A stretch of DNA of 64,000 bases from Lycium barbarum (taxonomy: Eukaryota > Streptophyta > Magnoliopsida > Solanales > Solanaceae): positions 83,404,543 to 83,468,542 of the forward strand of contig NC_083346.1 in the NCBI RefSeq assembly GCF_019175385.1. Direction: 5' to 3'. Below, piece by piece: positions 11,106 to 22,290 of the stretch (position 1 is the first letter of the stretch; the number at the start of each line of letters is the position of its first letter). A program made the translations under genes and the position numbers. The notes under the pieces were generated by a model. It saw only the letters and a program-made list of their open reading frames with translations, was not told where the DNA came from and made no database searches.

Positions 11106-11828
11106 CCGGTATTGACAGCGGATGAGCATAATTTGTTTTGGAGTTTCACTAAGATGAAGCCTCCAGACTTCTTTGGCACTGAGTTTGAGGATGCTTATGA
11201 GTTCACATTGGACTGTCATAAGAGGCTTCATAAGATAGGGGCAGTCGAGAAATATAGTGTTGAGTTGTGACTTCCAGCTCTTGGGTGATGCCAAGTTATG
11301 GTGGAGGGATTTTGTAGAGTGCAGGCTAGTAGGATCGCCTCCATTGACATGGACAAAGTTTTATCAGGTGTTTTTAGAAAAATATGTTCCTCGTACTTTG
11401 AGGTACCGCAGGCGTGATAAGTTCAGTAACATTGAGCAGGGTAATCTGTTGGTGGCTCCTTATGAGGCTCGGTAGGCATAAGCTGAAGCGCATGCAGGCT
11501 TCAGCTAAAGGCCCAACAGGGGCTAGTCTGTACTATTCCGGTCAGCCAGGGAGGTTCGAACTCTGGCTAACAGTTTCATGACGCTTGATGTGTCTGGTTC
11601 GAGTAGAGTATTGGCTTGCGTTGAGACGAGATCATTATTTCTGGAGCAGATTCAGGCCAAGCAGTTTGAGGATGCGAGCTTGAGTAAGATTCGTGATAAA
11701 GTCTTGCATGGTGAGGCCATGGAGGCCGTGATTGATGATTAGGGTGTCTTGAGAATCAAGGGACATGTTTGTGTTCCCTGTGTTGATGAATTCATTAAGA
11801 CAATTTTAGGGGAAGATCACAGTTCTAG
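11106..11828 (+). pseudogene. Element F gag and pol remnant
   Basis: This is a second Ty3/gypsy lineage, broken. The first part is gag: KPPDFFGTEFEDAYEFTL, then in another frame GDAKLWWRDFVEC and FLEKYVPRTLR (to about 11475), typical of the retrotransposon capsid domain. At about 11540 a large deletion joins gag to the region between RNase H and integrase (ALANSFMTLDVSGSSRVLA, then SKIRDKVLHGEA). A TAG interrupts at about 11741. Solo LTR B' is inserted at 11829, and the coding sequence resumes at 15129. The 5' end is cut by E1, which ends at 11105, so E1 may have inserted into F. Confidence 0.8.
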
Positions 11829-12105
11829 TGTTATATCCCGTATTTTGGTGTATTCGGGAAAATTCGAAATAATTTTGATTTGAAAGGAATAAGGTCATAT
11901 GTTGATTTGAATTAATATATGTGTGTGTTGTTCATGAAAAAGTATTGATGTGGAAGTGCGGAGGAAGGCCAAGGGAAAATTGGAATTTTGGGAATTAGTT
12001 TCGGGAATTACAAAATAAGAATTTTGACCAATTGGGCTTGGAAATTTTTTAACTAAATTAAGGCCCAAAGCCAAGGGTGGCCGGCCATATAGGGTGGTCC
12101 AAGCC

Positions 12106-12130
12106 CATGGGAATTAATTAAATTCCCATG
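12106..12130. promoter_or_regulatory. Near-palindrome upstream of the TATA-like box, LTR B'
   Basis: Arms CATGGGAATT and AATTCCCATG flank a short AT centre. The site lies about 13 bp before TTAAATA. GGCCCA-type motifs flank it. A function as a transcription factor site is inferred only. Confidence 0.45.
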
Positions 12131-14662
12131 TGATTAATTGGCTTAAATAGAGTGGAAGATTCAAGAAAAACAAAGAGAAAGAATAGAAGGAGAAAAACAA
12201 GAGAACAAGAAAGAGCAAGTGAGGAGGGGTTTCGGCCAGCCCCTCCCATTTTACCCCCCTAAAATCTTGCTTCCAAAATTGTTTTCTTGTGGTATTTATA
12301 CTAAATTGAGTGTCCTCTACAACTTGGTGCAATTGTTTGGGAGAATAGAGCACTTGTTTCTTCAATATGACAACATGTTTGAGTAAAGAAGATTGGAGAG
12401 AAAGGTAAGAATTCATCCCTATTTATTGTGTTATGAAGTCTTGTTTGTGTTGTAGTATGTAGAAATGAGTAGAAACTATGGAAATATGGAAGTTTACCAA
12501 GTGGGTATATATATATATATGCATGTAGCCGTGTGTACATGTATGTGTATACCTATAATGTGTTGAATTTTTTGTTGTATTTTAGTTGTGGTTATGGTGG
12601 AATGCACATTGGAAATGAAAGTTGAATAAATTTGGTTGAAGTTGAAAAATAGGTGTTTGGCCGTGTGGTATGGTGTTGGTAGGATGCCAATGAATTAATT
12701 TTGTTTAATGTGGTAGTTGTGTTGTTGTGATGCTTGCAATGTAAATGAAGATAAAATGATATAAGTTTGCATTGAAATGGAATGTAGAAGCTTATGTCGT
12801 TTTAGTACGATTTTATGACATTATGAAAATGAAGTTGTTAGGGTACAAATTATGATGATCATTGATGGGTTTGGAAGATGGAAACATGTTATGAATATGT
12901 ATGCCAAAGATTAGAAGTTTTGGATGAATTATGACTTTGGCGGAAAGTTTGTATATTATGTATATCGTGTGCATAATTTGAGGAAACGATATGAAATGCT
13001 TCTAAATTATGTTGTGATGCTCTAGATTGATGATGAATGTGAAACCATTGAGATTAGTTTGGAATTTAAGGTTGAAGTGAAGGTTATGACATTGTGTTGG
13101 AAAGATAGCTAGTTGTGTTATATTGTGTTTAGTGTGATTGTTGTTGTTGTTGACGTTGTTGTTGGGTTGTTGTTTATTGTTTTGGCCGAGTTAAATTCTC
13201 GGGGGTGCTATATGTATAGGGGAGGTGCTGCCGAAATTTCGGTAGACAAATATGAGTTAAGTTGAATTCGTAGAATCTATAACTCACAATTGGTAAATAT
13301 GACCATTTGCAGATTTTTGACGAAACGGGAAGTGAGCTTGGAAAGGCGCAAGGAGCTTGAAAGGTATGTAAAGCAACCCCGATTCTTCTTTTGGCATGTC
13401 CTAGGTGTACTAGGATTGGATTTGCACCTCGGAAGACATTCTGCCCATCTGAATCCGCATTTGAAAATACTCCTTTTTCGTTCAATAGAATTGAACCCCT
13501 TAAGCATGCTTTATTGAAAAATTATGCAAGCTTCTCCAAACTGCCTAGAAAGCTATGGAATACCCCTAAGTCCTCTGTAGGTGACCCCATAAGCTTAATA
13601 TATGTAATTTGAGCCCGCCGCTTTGTTTGTCCTGAGGTGGGCCCACTATTTTCGATTTTACCCTTATGGTAATTTGTGACTTGATTTCAAGCGATTTTCA
13701 AGGAAACGTCCTAACTACTTTTCCAACTACTAATGATACTTATCTTAAACACTTTATTGAGTCTATGTAAAGGTACGATATGTTGGGTTGCATTTAGTCT
13801 CCCACTATTCCCACTTAGCTTCTATTTGTACTATTGCCTTATTTTCGAACAATATAAAATGAAACGTTTTAACTATCCTTTCAACTACTAAAGGAAATTG
13901 TTTTAGTGATTCCCTCGAGTTTGGTAAGCTATTTTGGAATATGAAAATGATTTCAGGAGGATTATTCTTCCGCAACTCATTATGACATATGACATACACT
14001 TACTATGATTCCGTCCGACTTCATTGATTTGATTTGTCATTCGATATGCCTCACTGAGTCTCTGGAAATCGATGATATTTTTATTGCATTTAGTTTCTCA
14101 CTACTCCATTCGTGGATGCCTCAATGTTTCCCACACTGAGCCCGGTCCAGGATATGTTGTCAAGCGTATTCCACTGCATTGTTCGCCGTGCCTCGATGTG
14201 AGGGGGCAGGTATATATGTACATGGGTTTTGGAGTATGCTGTGCCATGTACACACATTCTGATATGATATGATCTGATATGGCCATCTGATATGATATGT
14301 TATGTGACGGGGTTATCCCCTACTCTGTTCCTTATGTATGGTGGCACCAGCGTCGGGGGGTGGCCACGTTCTGTTTGTTGAGCCCCTTGGCAGGGGCCGG
14401 ATATGATGTGATATATGTTTCTGTACACACTCCTCATGTTTTGAAAATATGCATTTGATACTTCGGATGTCACACTCACTTCTCTGTAAGTTCTGTTTCG
14501 GTTAAAATCTTGTTCCGCAATGGGACCAGGTACGACATATGATTTCAACAAATACTATTTATGCTTTATGATCAGTATTTTGCTCATCTGGATATTCTGT
14601 CCATTTTCTGTACCTTCTGCTTTGATTATGACTTGGTTTACTACGTTCTGTGCTTTACATAC

Positions 14663-14721
14663 TCAGTACATATTTCGTACTGACCCCCTTTCTTCGGGGG
14701 CTGCGTTTTCATGCTGCGCAG
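14663..14721 (+). other. LTR hairpin block HP1-HP3, B' copy
   Basis: HP1 TCAGTAC/GTACTGA (14663-14683), HP2 CCCCC/GGGGG (14684-14700) and HP3 CTGCG/CGCAG (14701-14721) follow each other without gaps. HP4 with ACGGG/CCCGT is at 14856-14872. Confidence 0.65.
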
Positions 14722-15128
14722 GTACAGAAGACAAATTTGCTGACCGCCTGCCTAGGACATCTATTCTGCTGTATTGGGAGCGCTCTTTGTTCAGGGCCGG
14801 TATATTGGTCCAGTCTGCCGCTATATTATATATATGTATGCGATTCAGGGGTATCACGGGGCCCTGTCCCGTCTTATGATTCTGTTATGATCTGTAGAGG
14901 TTTGTAGACATACTTGTGTGGGTTCTGCATATGTTTGGGTATGATATGATCTGTGACAGCCTCACCGGCTTCCAAGTACTGTGTCGGTTCATTTATGATC
15001 ACTACTAACGCCAAGTGACTTTTATATTTGAAAATATTCTATCGTTTGCTAATTTGGGTTATTGGGTACGTTTGGGTGTCCAGCACGGACACTAGTCGCG
15101 GCCTACGAAGTTGGGTCGTGACATCTAG

Positions 15129-16331
15129 GTACTCCATTCATCCTGGGGCTACTAAGATGTACCGTGACTTGAGGCAGCACTACTGGTGGGCTAGGATGAA
15201 GCGTGATATTGTTGAGTTCATTGCACAGGGTTTGAATTGCCAGCAAGTGAAGTACGAGCACCAGAGACCCAGGGGTACGTTTCAGAGGATGCCAATTCCA
15301 GAGTGGAAGTGGGAGAAGATAGCGATGAATTTTGTGGTTGGTCTTCTGAAGACCTTGGGTAAGTTTGATTTGATTTGGGTCATTATTGATAGATTGACCA
15401 AATCTGCCCATTTCATACCGGTTCAAATCACCCATACTGCTCAGAAGTTGTCTGAGATTTATATCTATAAGATTGTTCGCCTGCATGGGGTTCCTATTTC
15501 CATCATATCCGATAGAGGCACGTCGTTTACATCCCGATTTTGGAAGACTTTGCATTTAGAATTGGGTACTAGATTAGAACTTAGTATAGGTTTCCACCCT
15601 CAGACAGATGGTTAGTCTGAGTAGACTATTCAGGTCATAGAGAATATGCTCCGAGCTTGTGTTATTGACTTCGGTGGCTATTGGGATCAGTTGTTACCAT
15701 TGGCAGAGTTTGCTTATAATAATAGTAACTACTCGAGCATTGACATGGCCCCGTTTGAGGCAATTTATGGGAGGAGATGTAGGTCTCCTATCAGGTGGTT
15801 TGAGACATTTGAGGTAAGGCCATGGGGTACCGATCTTTTGGGAGAGTTATTAGATATGGTTAAGGTGATTCAGGAAAAGCTCTTGGCAACTCAGAGTAGG
15901 CAGAAGGAGTATTCGGATCGAAAGGTCTAAGATCATGTGTTCATGGTTGGAGAACAAGTCTTGTTGAAGGTCTCACCCATTAAGGGTGTGATGAGGTTTA
16001 GGAAGAAAGGCAAGCTTAGTCCCAGATTCGTTGGTCCATTTGAGATTCTTAATCGTGTCGGGGATATAGCGTATGAGTTGGCTTTGCCTCCAGTCAGAAG
16101 TTCATCCAGTGTTTCATGTCTCTATATTGAAGATATATCATGGTGATGGTTCATTTATCATCTTTGGGATTTTGTCTTGTTGGACGAGAATCTTCTTATG
16201 AGGAAGAGCCTATTGCTATTCTAGATAGAGAGGTTCGTAAGTTGAGGTCGAATGAGATAGCGTCAGTGAAGGTTAAGTGGAGGAACCGCCCCATTGCGAA
16301 AGATACTTCTGAGACCGAATTCGATATGTGA
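15129..16331 (+). pseudogene. Element F integrase and chromodomain-like tail (broken)
   Basis: It continues the F pol after the solo LTR: YSIHPGATKMYRDLRQHYWW (zinc region; the first Cys of the CxxC pair is lost), then the catalytic core with [20 protein letters not shown] and FHPQTDG. The expected first catalytic Asp reads Asn (MNFVVGL). Stops follow at about 15613 (TAG) and nearby. The basic region FRKKGKLSPRFVGPFEILN (about 15990) and the tail AILDREVRKLRSNEIASVKV (from about 16216) are in shifted frames. The enzyme is dead by both nonsense and active-site change. Confidence 0.85.
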
Positions 16332-16428
16332 AATAATTATCCCCAGCTTTTCACTAAGTCAGGTACCTTTTCCCTTATTTCTCTTCCTTGTTTATTCGGG
16401 GATGAATGGTTGTTTAATTTGTATCTGA
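16332..16428 (+). other. F 3' untranslated remnant
   Basis: Short AT-rich stretch with a decayed GGGGATGAAT motif (about 16398) like the pre-PPT sequence. No clear polypurine tract remains. Confidence 0.4.
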
Positions 16429-16810
16429 TGTAACGACCTGCTACGGGGTGACTTAGTAAACTAGACCTCCGTTGGGAATTCCGAGGCTGCGGGTGAGTCT
16501 GTAGCGTGTCTTTATGTATATGTGCATATTTGGTTTGCGTATGTAGGGCCTCAGATTAGTGTTGGGATTTTTGGGTGAAAAACTGGTGGAAAAACCCGAG
16601 CTAGTGATCAAAATGGACTGCTGTAGCGAGTCTATCATAGTGGATAGGGGACCGCAGCCGCGGGGTGGGAAAAATTATTGAGGTCCGCCATAGCGGGACA
16701 TTTCGCGCTATAGCGAGACCGTTGCAGCGAGACATTGATAGCTGCAGCGACCGACGTGAGGCAGAATCCGTGTTTTATATTCTTTATTTCGAACTCATTT
16801 CCTACATAAC
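16429..16810 (+). mobile_element. F 3' LTR, first part
   Basis: TGTAACGACCTG looks like the start of an LTR of the TGTAACGACC class and lies just after the F coding end. It holds a cluster of TAGCGAGAC and GCAGCGA motifs (about 16620-16760). LTR B'' interrupts it, and the text continues at 20104. Confidence 0.65.
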
Positions 16811-19070
16811 TGTTATATCCCGCATTTTCGCGTATTTGGATAATTTAAGATAATGGCGGAAGGTTAAGAGCAACACTATAATTTTGATCTTAACTGGCAT
16901 ACAAGTTGTTTATGAAAATTTTGAAGTGGGAATATTAAGGCTAGGGGAAAAAAGGTAAATTGGCAACATGACTCGTGGAAATATGGAGGAAGGCGAAGGG
17001 AAAATTTGGAATGTGGAAAAATAATAATAATTTTTCATGAAGTGCACAAAAAATATGGGCTTGGAAGAAAAGGGGCCATTTGGGCCACCTATAGTAAATG
17101 GGCCAAAGCCCATATGAGCACAAAATTTATAAGGCCATAAGATGACTTAATTAGTCATCTTATTCATTAAATCCTCTAGAAATTTCAAGAAGATAAGAAA
17201 CAAGACAAGAAGGAGAAAAACTCCAAGCCATTCGGCCATGGAGAAAGACCAACAAAAATCTTGGATAAATTTTCTTAAAAATTATTTTCTTCTACCTAAG
17301 AAATCCATTGGAGGGTGATTAGCAAGGTGAAGTGGTTTTGGAGCAAGAAAAACTTATATTCTTTCAAGCTACCAACATATAGCCAAGTGAAGAATTGAAG
17401 AAATAGGTAAGGTTTAAATCTTTCTTGTATGTTATGGAAGATTTTGCATGTTGTAGTGTACAAAAATAAGTGAAATTGGGAAGAATATGGAAGTGGGTGT
17501 GTGTGGCCGTGTGATATATGTGTGTGTGTAGAAATTATGTTGTATATTTTGTTTTGTATTTGGTTGTTATTGTTGTGAATGTTATGTGGATAATGGAAGT
17601 TGGATGATTTTGCAAAGGTTGTAGTTGTGTATGTAGGATGGTGGCCGTGTAGTGTATATTATATGTATAGCCGTATATATGTGTTAAATGGTGAAAGAAG
17701 ATGAGCCAATTTTATTTAGTGTTTTGGTTGTTGTTGCGTTGTGGATACTATGTTGTGAATGAATGCATAATAATCTTGTGAAGTTGTAGAAGTTGGAGAC
17801 TTGCAGTTGAAGTATTTAAATTGAATACTATGTTCTTGCATGTATGGAAGATAAGGTTGTTAGTATGGTGTTGTTGGCATATGAATTATAATGTTGTTAA
17901 TGTTCTTATTAGAGATTGGAAGGTTTTGAAGGAAGTAGTATATTGATTGAGTTGTTATAATGTAACTTGGATTGAATATGGAAATTGTTAGTATGGTTGT
18001 TGATATTGTGTTGTTAGTTTGGCCGGGTTGAATTCCCGGATTGTTGTTGATTGAAATTGGCCAAGTTGAACTTGGTGGGATGGAGTATTTACAGGGGAAG
18101 TGCTGCCGAAATTTCGGTAGCCAAGTGTTACTTTAAGAATCCAACTCTAAGTATCCTAATAAGAGTTTTGGTAAATATGACCAATTAGCAGATTTTGACG
18201 AAATTGCAACGTGAATTCGGAGTAGCAAAAGGAGCGGAAAGAGGCATGTAAGGCTTCACCTTTCTTTCTATGGCATGTCTTAGACGTAATAAGTTGGGTA
18301 CGAGCCTCGGGCACAACTCTATTCCCCGGAATCCGCACCTAAAGTTTCTCCTTTTTCCTTCAGTAGAATTGAACTATAAAGTGTGCGAAATGTTGAAAAG
18401 ACCTCCTAAACCCCTAGAACTTGCATAGATGGAACCCGACTACCCTAAAACCCTCACAAGTAACGCCATGACATGTAACATATGCAAATCGTATATACTA
18501 CCTCATTCGGGCCGAGGTGGGCCCGTTGCTCTCGGATTTTCCTTATAGTTCTGTTTGACTTACTTGAGGTTGAATCCAAAGGGGGCCTTTGATCCCGATT
18601 TCGTTACTAAATGATAAGTACTATAACTACTCTAACGAGAACACTTCTATGATGATAATGATAACTACGATGTTAGACAAGAGAATATGCCTATGATAAG
18701 TACGACCGGAACGATGCTACGGCTAAGATTTCTAAGCTAAGGATTCAATGTGAGTATCGAAGTAATAAACTAGTTCTTGAACCTTATTTCCACCTCCTAG
18801 CTATGACACTATTTCTTAAGGAATCCAAAGCCTATGAGTTGACGTCTATGATGCCATGATTCCATCCTATGTTTACTGTTGATACTATTCTCCGTTGGTA
18901 GTCTCGCCTTAAAATACTTGTTCCTTCAAGCAGAGACAAAGCGACCACGATTGTTCCATAATGTAATCGGAGGTCACCGACCTTACGACACTCCAATGGC
19001 TACATGATTTTTCTTGGGCTCTCTTGCGTGCTTATATGACATATGTATATAAGATATGTAAATGTATATA

Positions 19071-19393
19071 AGACACGTATATGTATATGATAAAAGATCC
19101 AGAGCGCTATAGACGCTGATATATGCACATGACACACGTATATGTATATGATAAAAGAACCAGAGCGCTATAGACGCTGATGTATGTACATGACACACGT
19201 ATATGCATATGATGAAAGATCCAGAGCACTATAGACGCTGATATATGTACATGATATATGCATATGTATACGGGGAAGATGGAGATAAGGGCAGAGCGTT
19301 ATATACGCATATCCACCTGATCAGTTGGCATTACATGACATGATATCATCCCGGACGCGGGATGCCCGAACGCGGGATGCCCGGACGCGGGAT
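19071..19393. repeat. Two tandem arrays inside LTR B''
   Basis: A roughly 60-bp unit with CCAGAGCGCTATAGACGCTG is repeated three times with a decayed fourth (19071-19310). Then CCCGGACGCGGGATG-like 15-mers are repeated three times (about 19350-19393). Confidence 0.8.
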
Positions 19394-19633
19394 GTGTATA
19401 TTTATGGTTAAATGGATCGGCTGCCGACGCCTCGGCAATATGACATGTTCTACTTTTATAGATATATATGAACAAGAAAATATTTTCAAAGGAAAGCTAA
19501 GCATACATGGCATCTGCCCAAGGGCACTTATATGTACAGGTTATGTTTCTACCTCAGGACATGTGTTATAACTCCTTTATGTCATTATCCCTGTTTTATA
19601 TTTTCCGTATATTACTATTCATGCCTTACATAC

Positions 19634-19692
19634 TCGGTACACTATTCGTACTGACGTCCCTTGTTGTGGACGCTGCGTTTCATTCCGCGCAG
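19634..19692 (+). other. LTR hairpin block HP1-HP3, B'' copy
   Basis: HP1 TCGGTAC/GTACTGA (one wobble), HP2 CGTCC/GGACG and HP3 CTGCG/CGCAG. HP4 is decayed in this LTR. Confidence 0.6.
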
Positions 19693-20103
19693 GTCAGCAG
19701 ACAGGCGGATTTGGTTCTTAGAAGCCCTACCAGCAGTACTCGATAGTGCTCCAGTTGTTCCGGAGCCTCAGTTCCTTGGTACTAATTTGTGTATATATAT
19801 TCGGGCACGACAGTACTCGGCCCTTCTTATGTATATGTGTACTATGTCTAGAGGCTCGTAGACAGATATGTACAGTTAGATATGTTGTATTTTGGTATCT
19901 TAGCGTCTCTGTATAATGTGATAGCAACGCTTACTAGTCTATGTTTATGATGACGCTACTAACGTTATTGTTCAGCAACAAAAAAATATGTATAGCATAG
20001 TTCCTACGGCCCGCTGAGAAGTAAAGGTAAAATGATAGATAAGGGGTGCTCGGTACAAGTATCGGGTACTCGTGACGGCCCCTAGTCGGGTCGTGACAAT
20101 AAC

Positions 20104-20421
20104 TCCAAAATAGTTCTGAAGAACTCCTGTGGAAAATTTCTAATGCTAGGGCTAAAATACTCTTAAAAGTTAAGTCTCAACCCTTTACTTTATTCATTCT
20201 ATTATCACATTAAGTTTCATGATTAGTTTAAGGTTCGTTAATGGTCAATGAAAGGACTAAAGCCCCAGAACTTAAGAACCCTTGAATAATGAATGGGTTA
20301 GTGATTTTATTATTGGTTATTCATCTAAGGTTATAGATTATCACTCCCTAGGGTGGGAATTCAAGTTCTAATGGATGAGAATGATGTATTGAGACTTAGG
20401 ATTTCATAAAGAAGGTAACTG
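20104..20421 (+). mobile_element. F 3' LTR, second part
   Basis: It is the continuation of 16429-16810 once LTR B'' and one target copy are removed. No coding sequence. It stops where LTR D begins. Confidence 0.55.
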
Positions 20422-22290
20422 TGCGTTACACCTCAAAAATATTCGTGTTGTTTTCGTCGTAAGTAAACTAACGTAACTTCGGAGAGTTCATGGAACCCTT
20501 ATAAGGTTAATAAATACTTTTAACAAGTGATAAGTAAGTGTCTAAAGGTTTCGGGATCAAGCGAATCAAAGAAATTAAGTTAGTCAAATATTTGGGAAAA
20601 CTTGGCAAAATTTTGGATAGGAATTTTTGGTACAAATTGAGAGAGGTATATCTCCTAAAATATGAGGAGTTATGGAATGCATAACCTATGTAAATTCAAG
20701 TTCAGCGAGTCTTCTTTCCAATGCAATTAACATATCACAATTCTGAGAAGTACGAGATGAAGTACGGCCCGTACAAAAATGTACGTCCCGTACATTTTGG
20801 ATTACCCGAAATTTCTAGCAAGTTGAAAATTTTTACCTTTCAAGTATAGACTGGAAAGTATTGGACGTACATTCAAGTATGGCCCATACTTTGCCCGAAT
20901 TTTCCAGAAATTTGAAAGTTGGTGGTTCTAGCCTATAAATAACTTTTCCCACGACTTGGGCCTCATTTATTCATCAAAATAGATCCCTAATGACCCTAGA
21001 AGCTCTCTCAAAACACCCCAAACCATCCCAAGCCATCACAAGAGAAGATCAAGCACTAAATGCTCAACTAGTTCATGAAAAATGATTGTTCTTGCTTCTA
21101 CTTGATGTTGTGATGAGTTTCGTCTTGAAGCAAGTTGTGTGAGTTGAAGTTCTTCAAGTATAAGGTATGTTCTTCATCTTATCTCTTATGTTGAGTTGAT
21201 TTGAAGGTCTATCAAGTCTTAAAAGTGGAAATAGTTATGGAGGAAAGGTCATAAAGTGTGGTGTTGTAGTTGTTGAGTTCATGAACTGTTTGAGCATGCT
21301 GTGGCTGTGTTGTTGAGCTAATTTCCTTGTATATGGATGGTATCTAATGTTTTATGTATGTTAATAAGTTTATGCTCCTTGATTAGGAAGAAAGGAAGTG
21401 TATATTATTATTGTATATTGGTATACTTTCGGTTGTTTGGTGTATATTCTTTGTATGGGCGATGAAAGGAGTATTTAAGGACTTTTGTAAGCTTGTTATT
21501 ATTATTGTGGGTTGTTGTATATGTTGAGGTGATTGGAGAGTAAGGGGAAATGTTGCCCGTTTTACTTTAGAATCAAGTTATCATTGATATATGTGATATA
21601 CTAGCGCCTTCTAAGTTTGCATATGTATTATGTGTTATAGGATTAGCCAGCTAGTTGTGATTAACTCAATTGTTGGACTGCTTCGACGACTTGAGGTATG
21701 TTAAGGCTGTCCCTTTCTTTCTTATGGCATGATCCTGTTGTTACAAACTTACACAAATGTCCTTCATAATGACTCCATTCCTAGAAATATTGGAAGCTTA
21801 TGTTCTTAATCTTCTTATGATGTTATTGATCTTGTCTCATAATTATTGTCTTGTTTATGGTTGCTGATCTCATCTTATGGTCATTGATTCCTTCAAGGCG
21901 AGGTATGTTTACGATGTTAGCTCCATAATAGTAATCGGAGGTATAACGACCTTATGTCACTCCGATGAATTAAGAAATGTGTTCTCAAGGAATGTTTTGT
22001 AAAACATGTATAGTATGCTAGTTATAGGATTCCTAATGATGTACTTAATGCTAGAATAAAGGCTTACGATGCATCTAGGAATTGACTAAGGCTTAGTTAA
22101 TCGGGAAGAAGTCTTAATGGCCCGGAAATGTGCTTATAAGTCCTATGTAATCATGTAGGCATTAATGGACAACTGATGATCATGAGAAGTGCATAGAAAG
22201 TACCCATAGAGGTCTGGTTATGATGTTGATTAAATTTACCACTGGTCTACAGCCAGTTTGGCAGATTATTTATTACGCCTCCCGTTTTCG
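20422..22290 (+). mobile_element. LTR D, 3' truncated (same family as the E1 LTR)
   Basis: The start (TGCGTTACACCTC) matches the E1 3' LTR start at 7702 and the G LTR start. It holds a GTACGG/CCGTAC palindrome cluster (20755-20895), a TATAAAT box (20934-20940), the matching GTTGTGATGAG and GGTATGTTCTTCATCTT region, the GGGGAAATGTTGCCC module (21544) and the TCGGAGGTATAACGACC block (21936). The hairpin block and LTR 3' end are missing. The region from about 22040 to 22290 has no counterpart I can identify, so the right edge is uncertain. Confidence 0.65.
20934..20940 (+). promoter_or_regulatory. TATA box of LTR D
   Basis: TATAAAT lies about 40 bp after the end of the GTACGG/CCGTAC repeat cluster and about 510 bp into the LTR. 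It is a likely core promoter of this family. Confidence 0.5.

Larger units (their letters stand above)
11829..15123 (+). mobile_element. Solo LTR B' (B-type), with TSD TCTAG
   Basis: This 3295-bp solo LTR starts TGTTATATCCCG and ends GGGTCGTGACA. A perfect 5-bp duplication TCTAG flanks it (11824-11828 and 15124-15128), and the F integrase sequence is continuous across it. It aligns with the LTRs of B along most of its length. It contains a 25-bp near-palindrome at 12106-12130 upstream of a TTAAATA box (about 12143), the CCGAAATTTCGG palindrome (about 13230) and the hairpin block at 14663-14721. Solo LTRs arise by recombination between the two LTRs of an element. Confidence 0.95.
16811..20098 (+). 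mobile_element. Solo LTR B'' (B-type), with TSD ATAAC
   Basis: This 3288-bp solo LTR starts TGTTATATCCCG and ends GGGTCGTGACA, flanked by perfect ATAAC copies (16806-16810 and 20099-20103). The flanking F LTR joins cleanly across it. It carries a near-palindrome AAGATGACT/AGTCATCTT at 17139-17161, the CCGAAATTTCGG module at 18091-18120, 60-bp tandem repeats (19071-19290), a 15-bp repeat (about 19350-19393) and the hairpin block at 19634-19692. It diverges clearly from B and B', so it is a separate subfamily. Confidence 0.95.
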
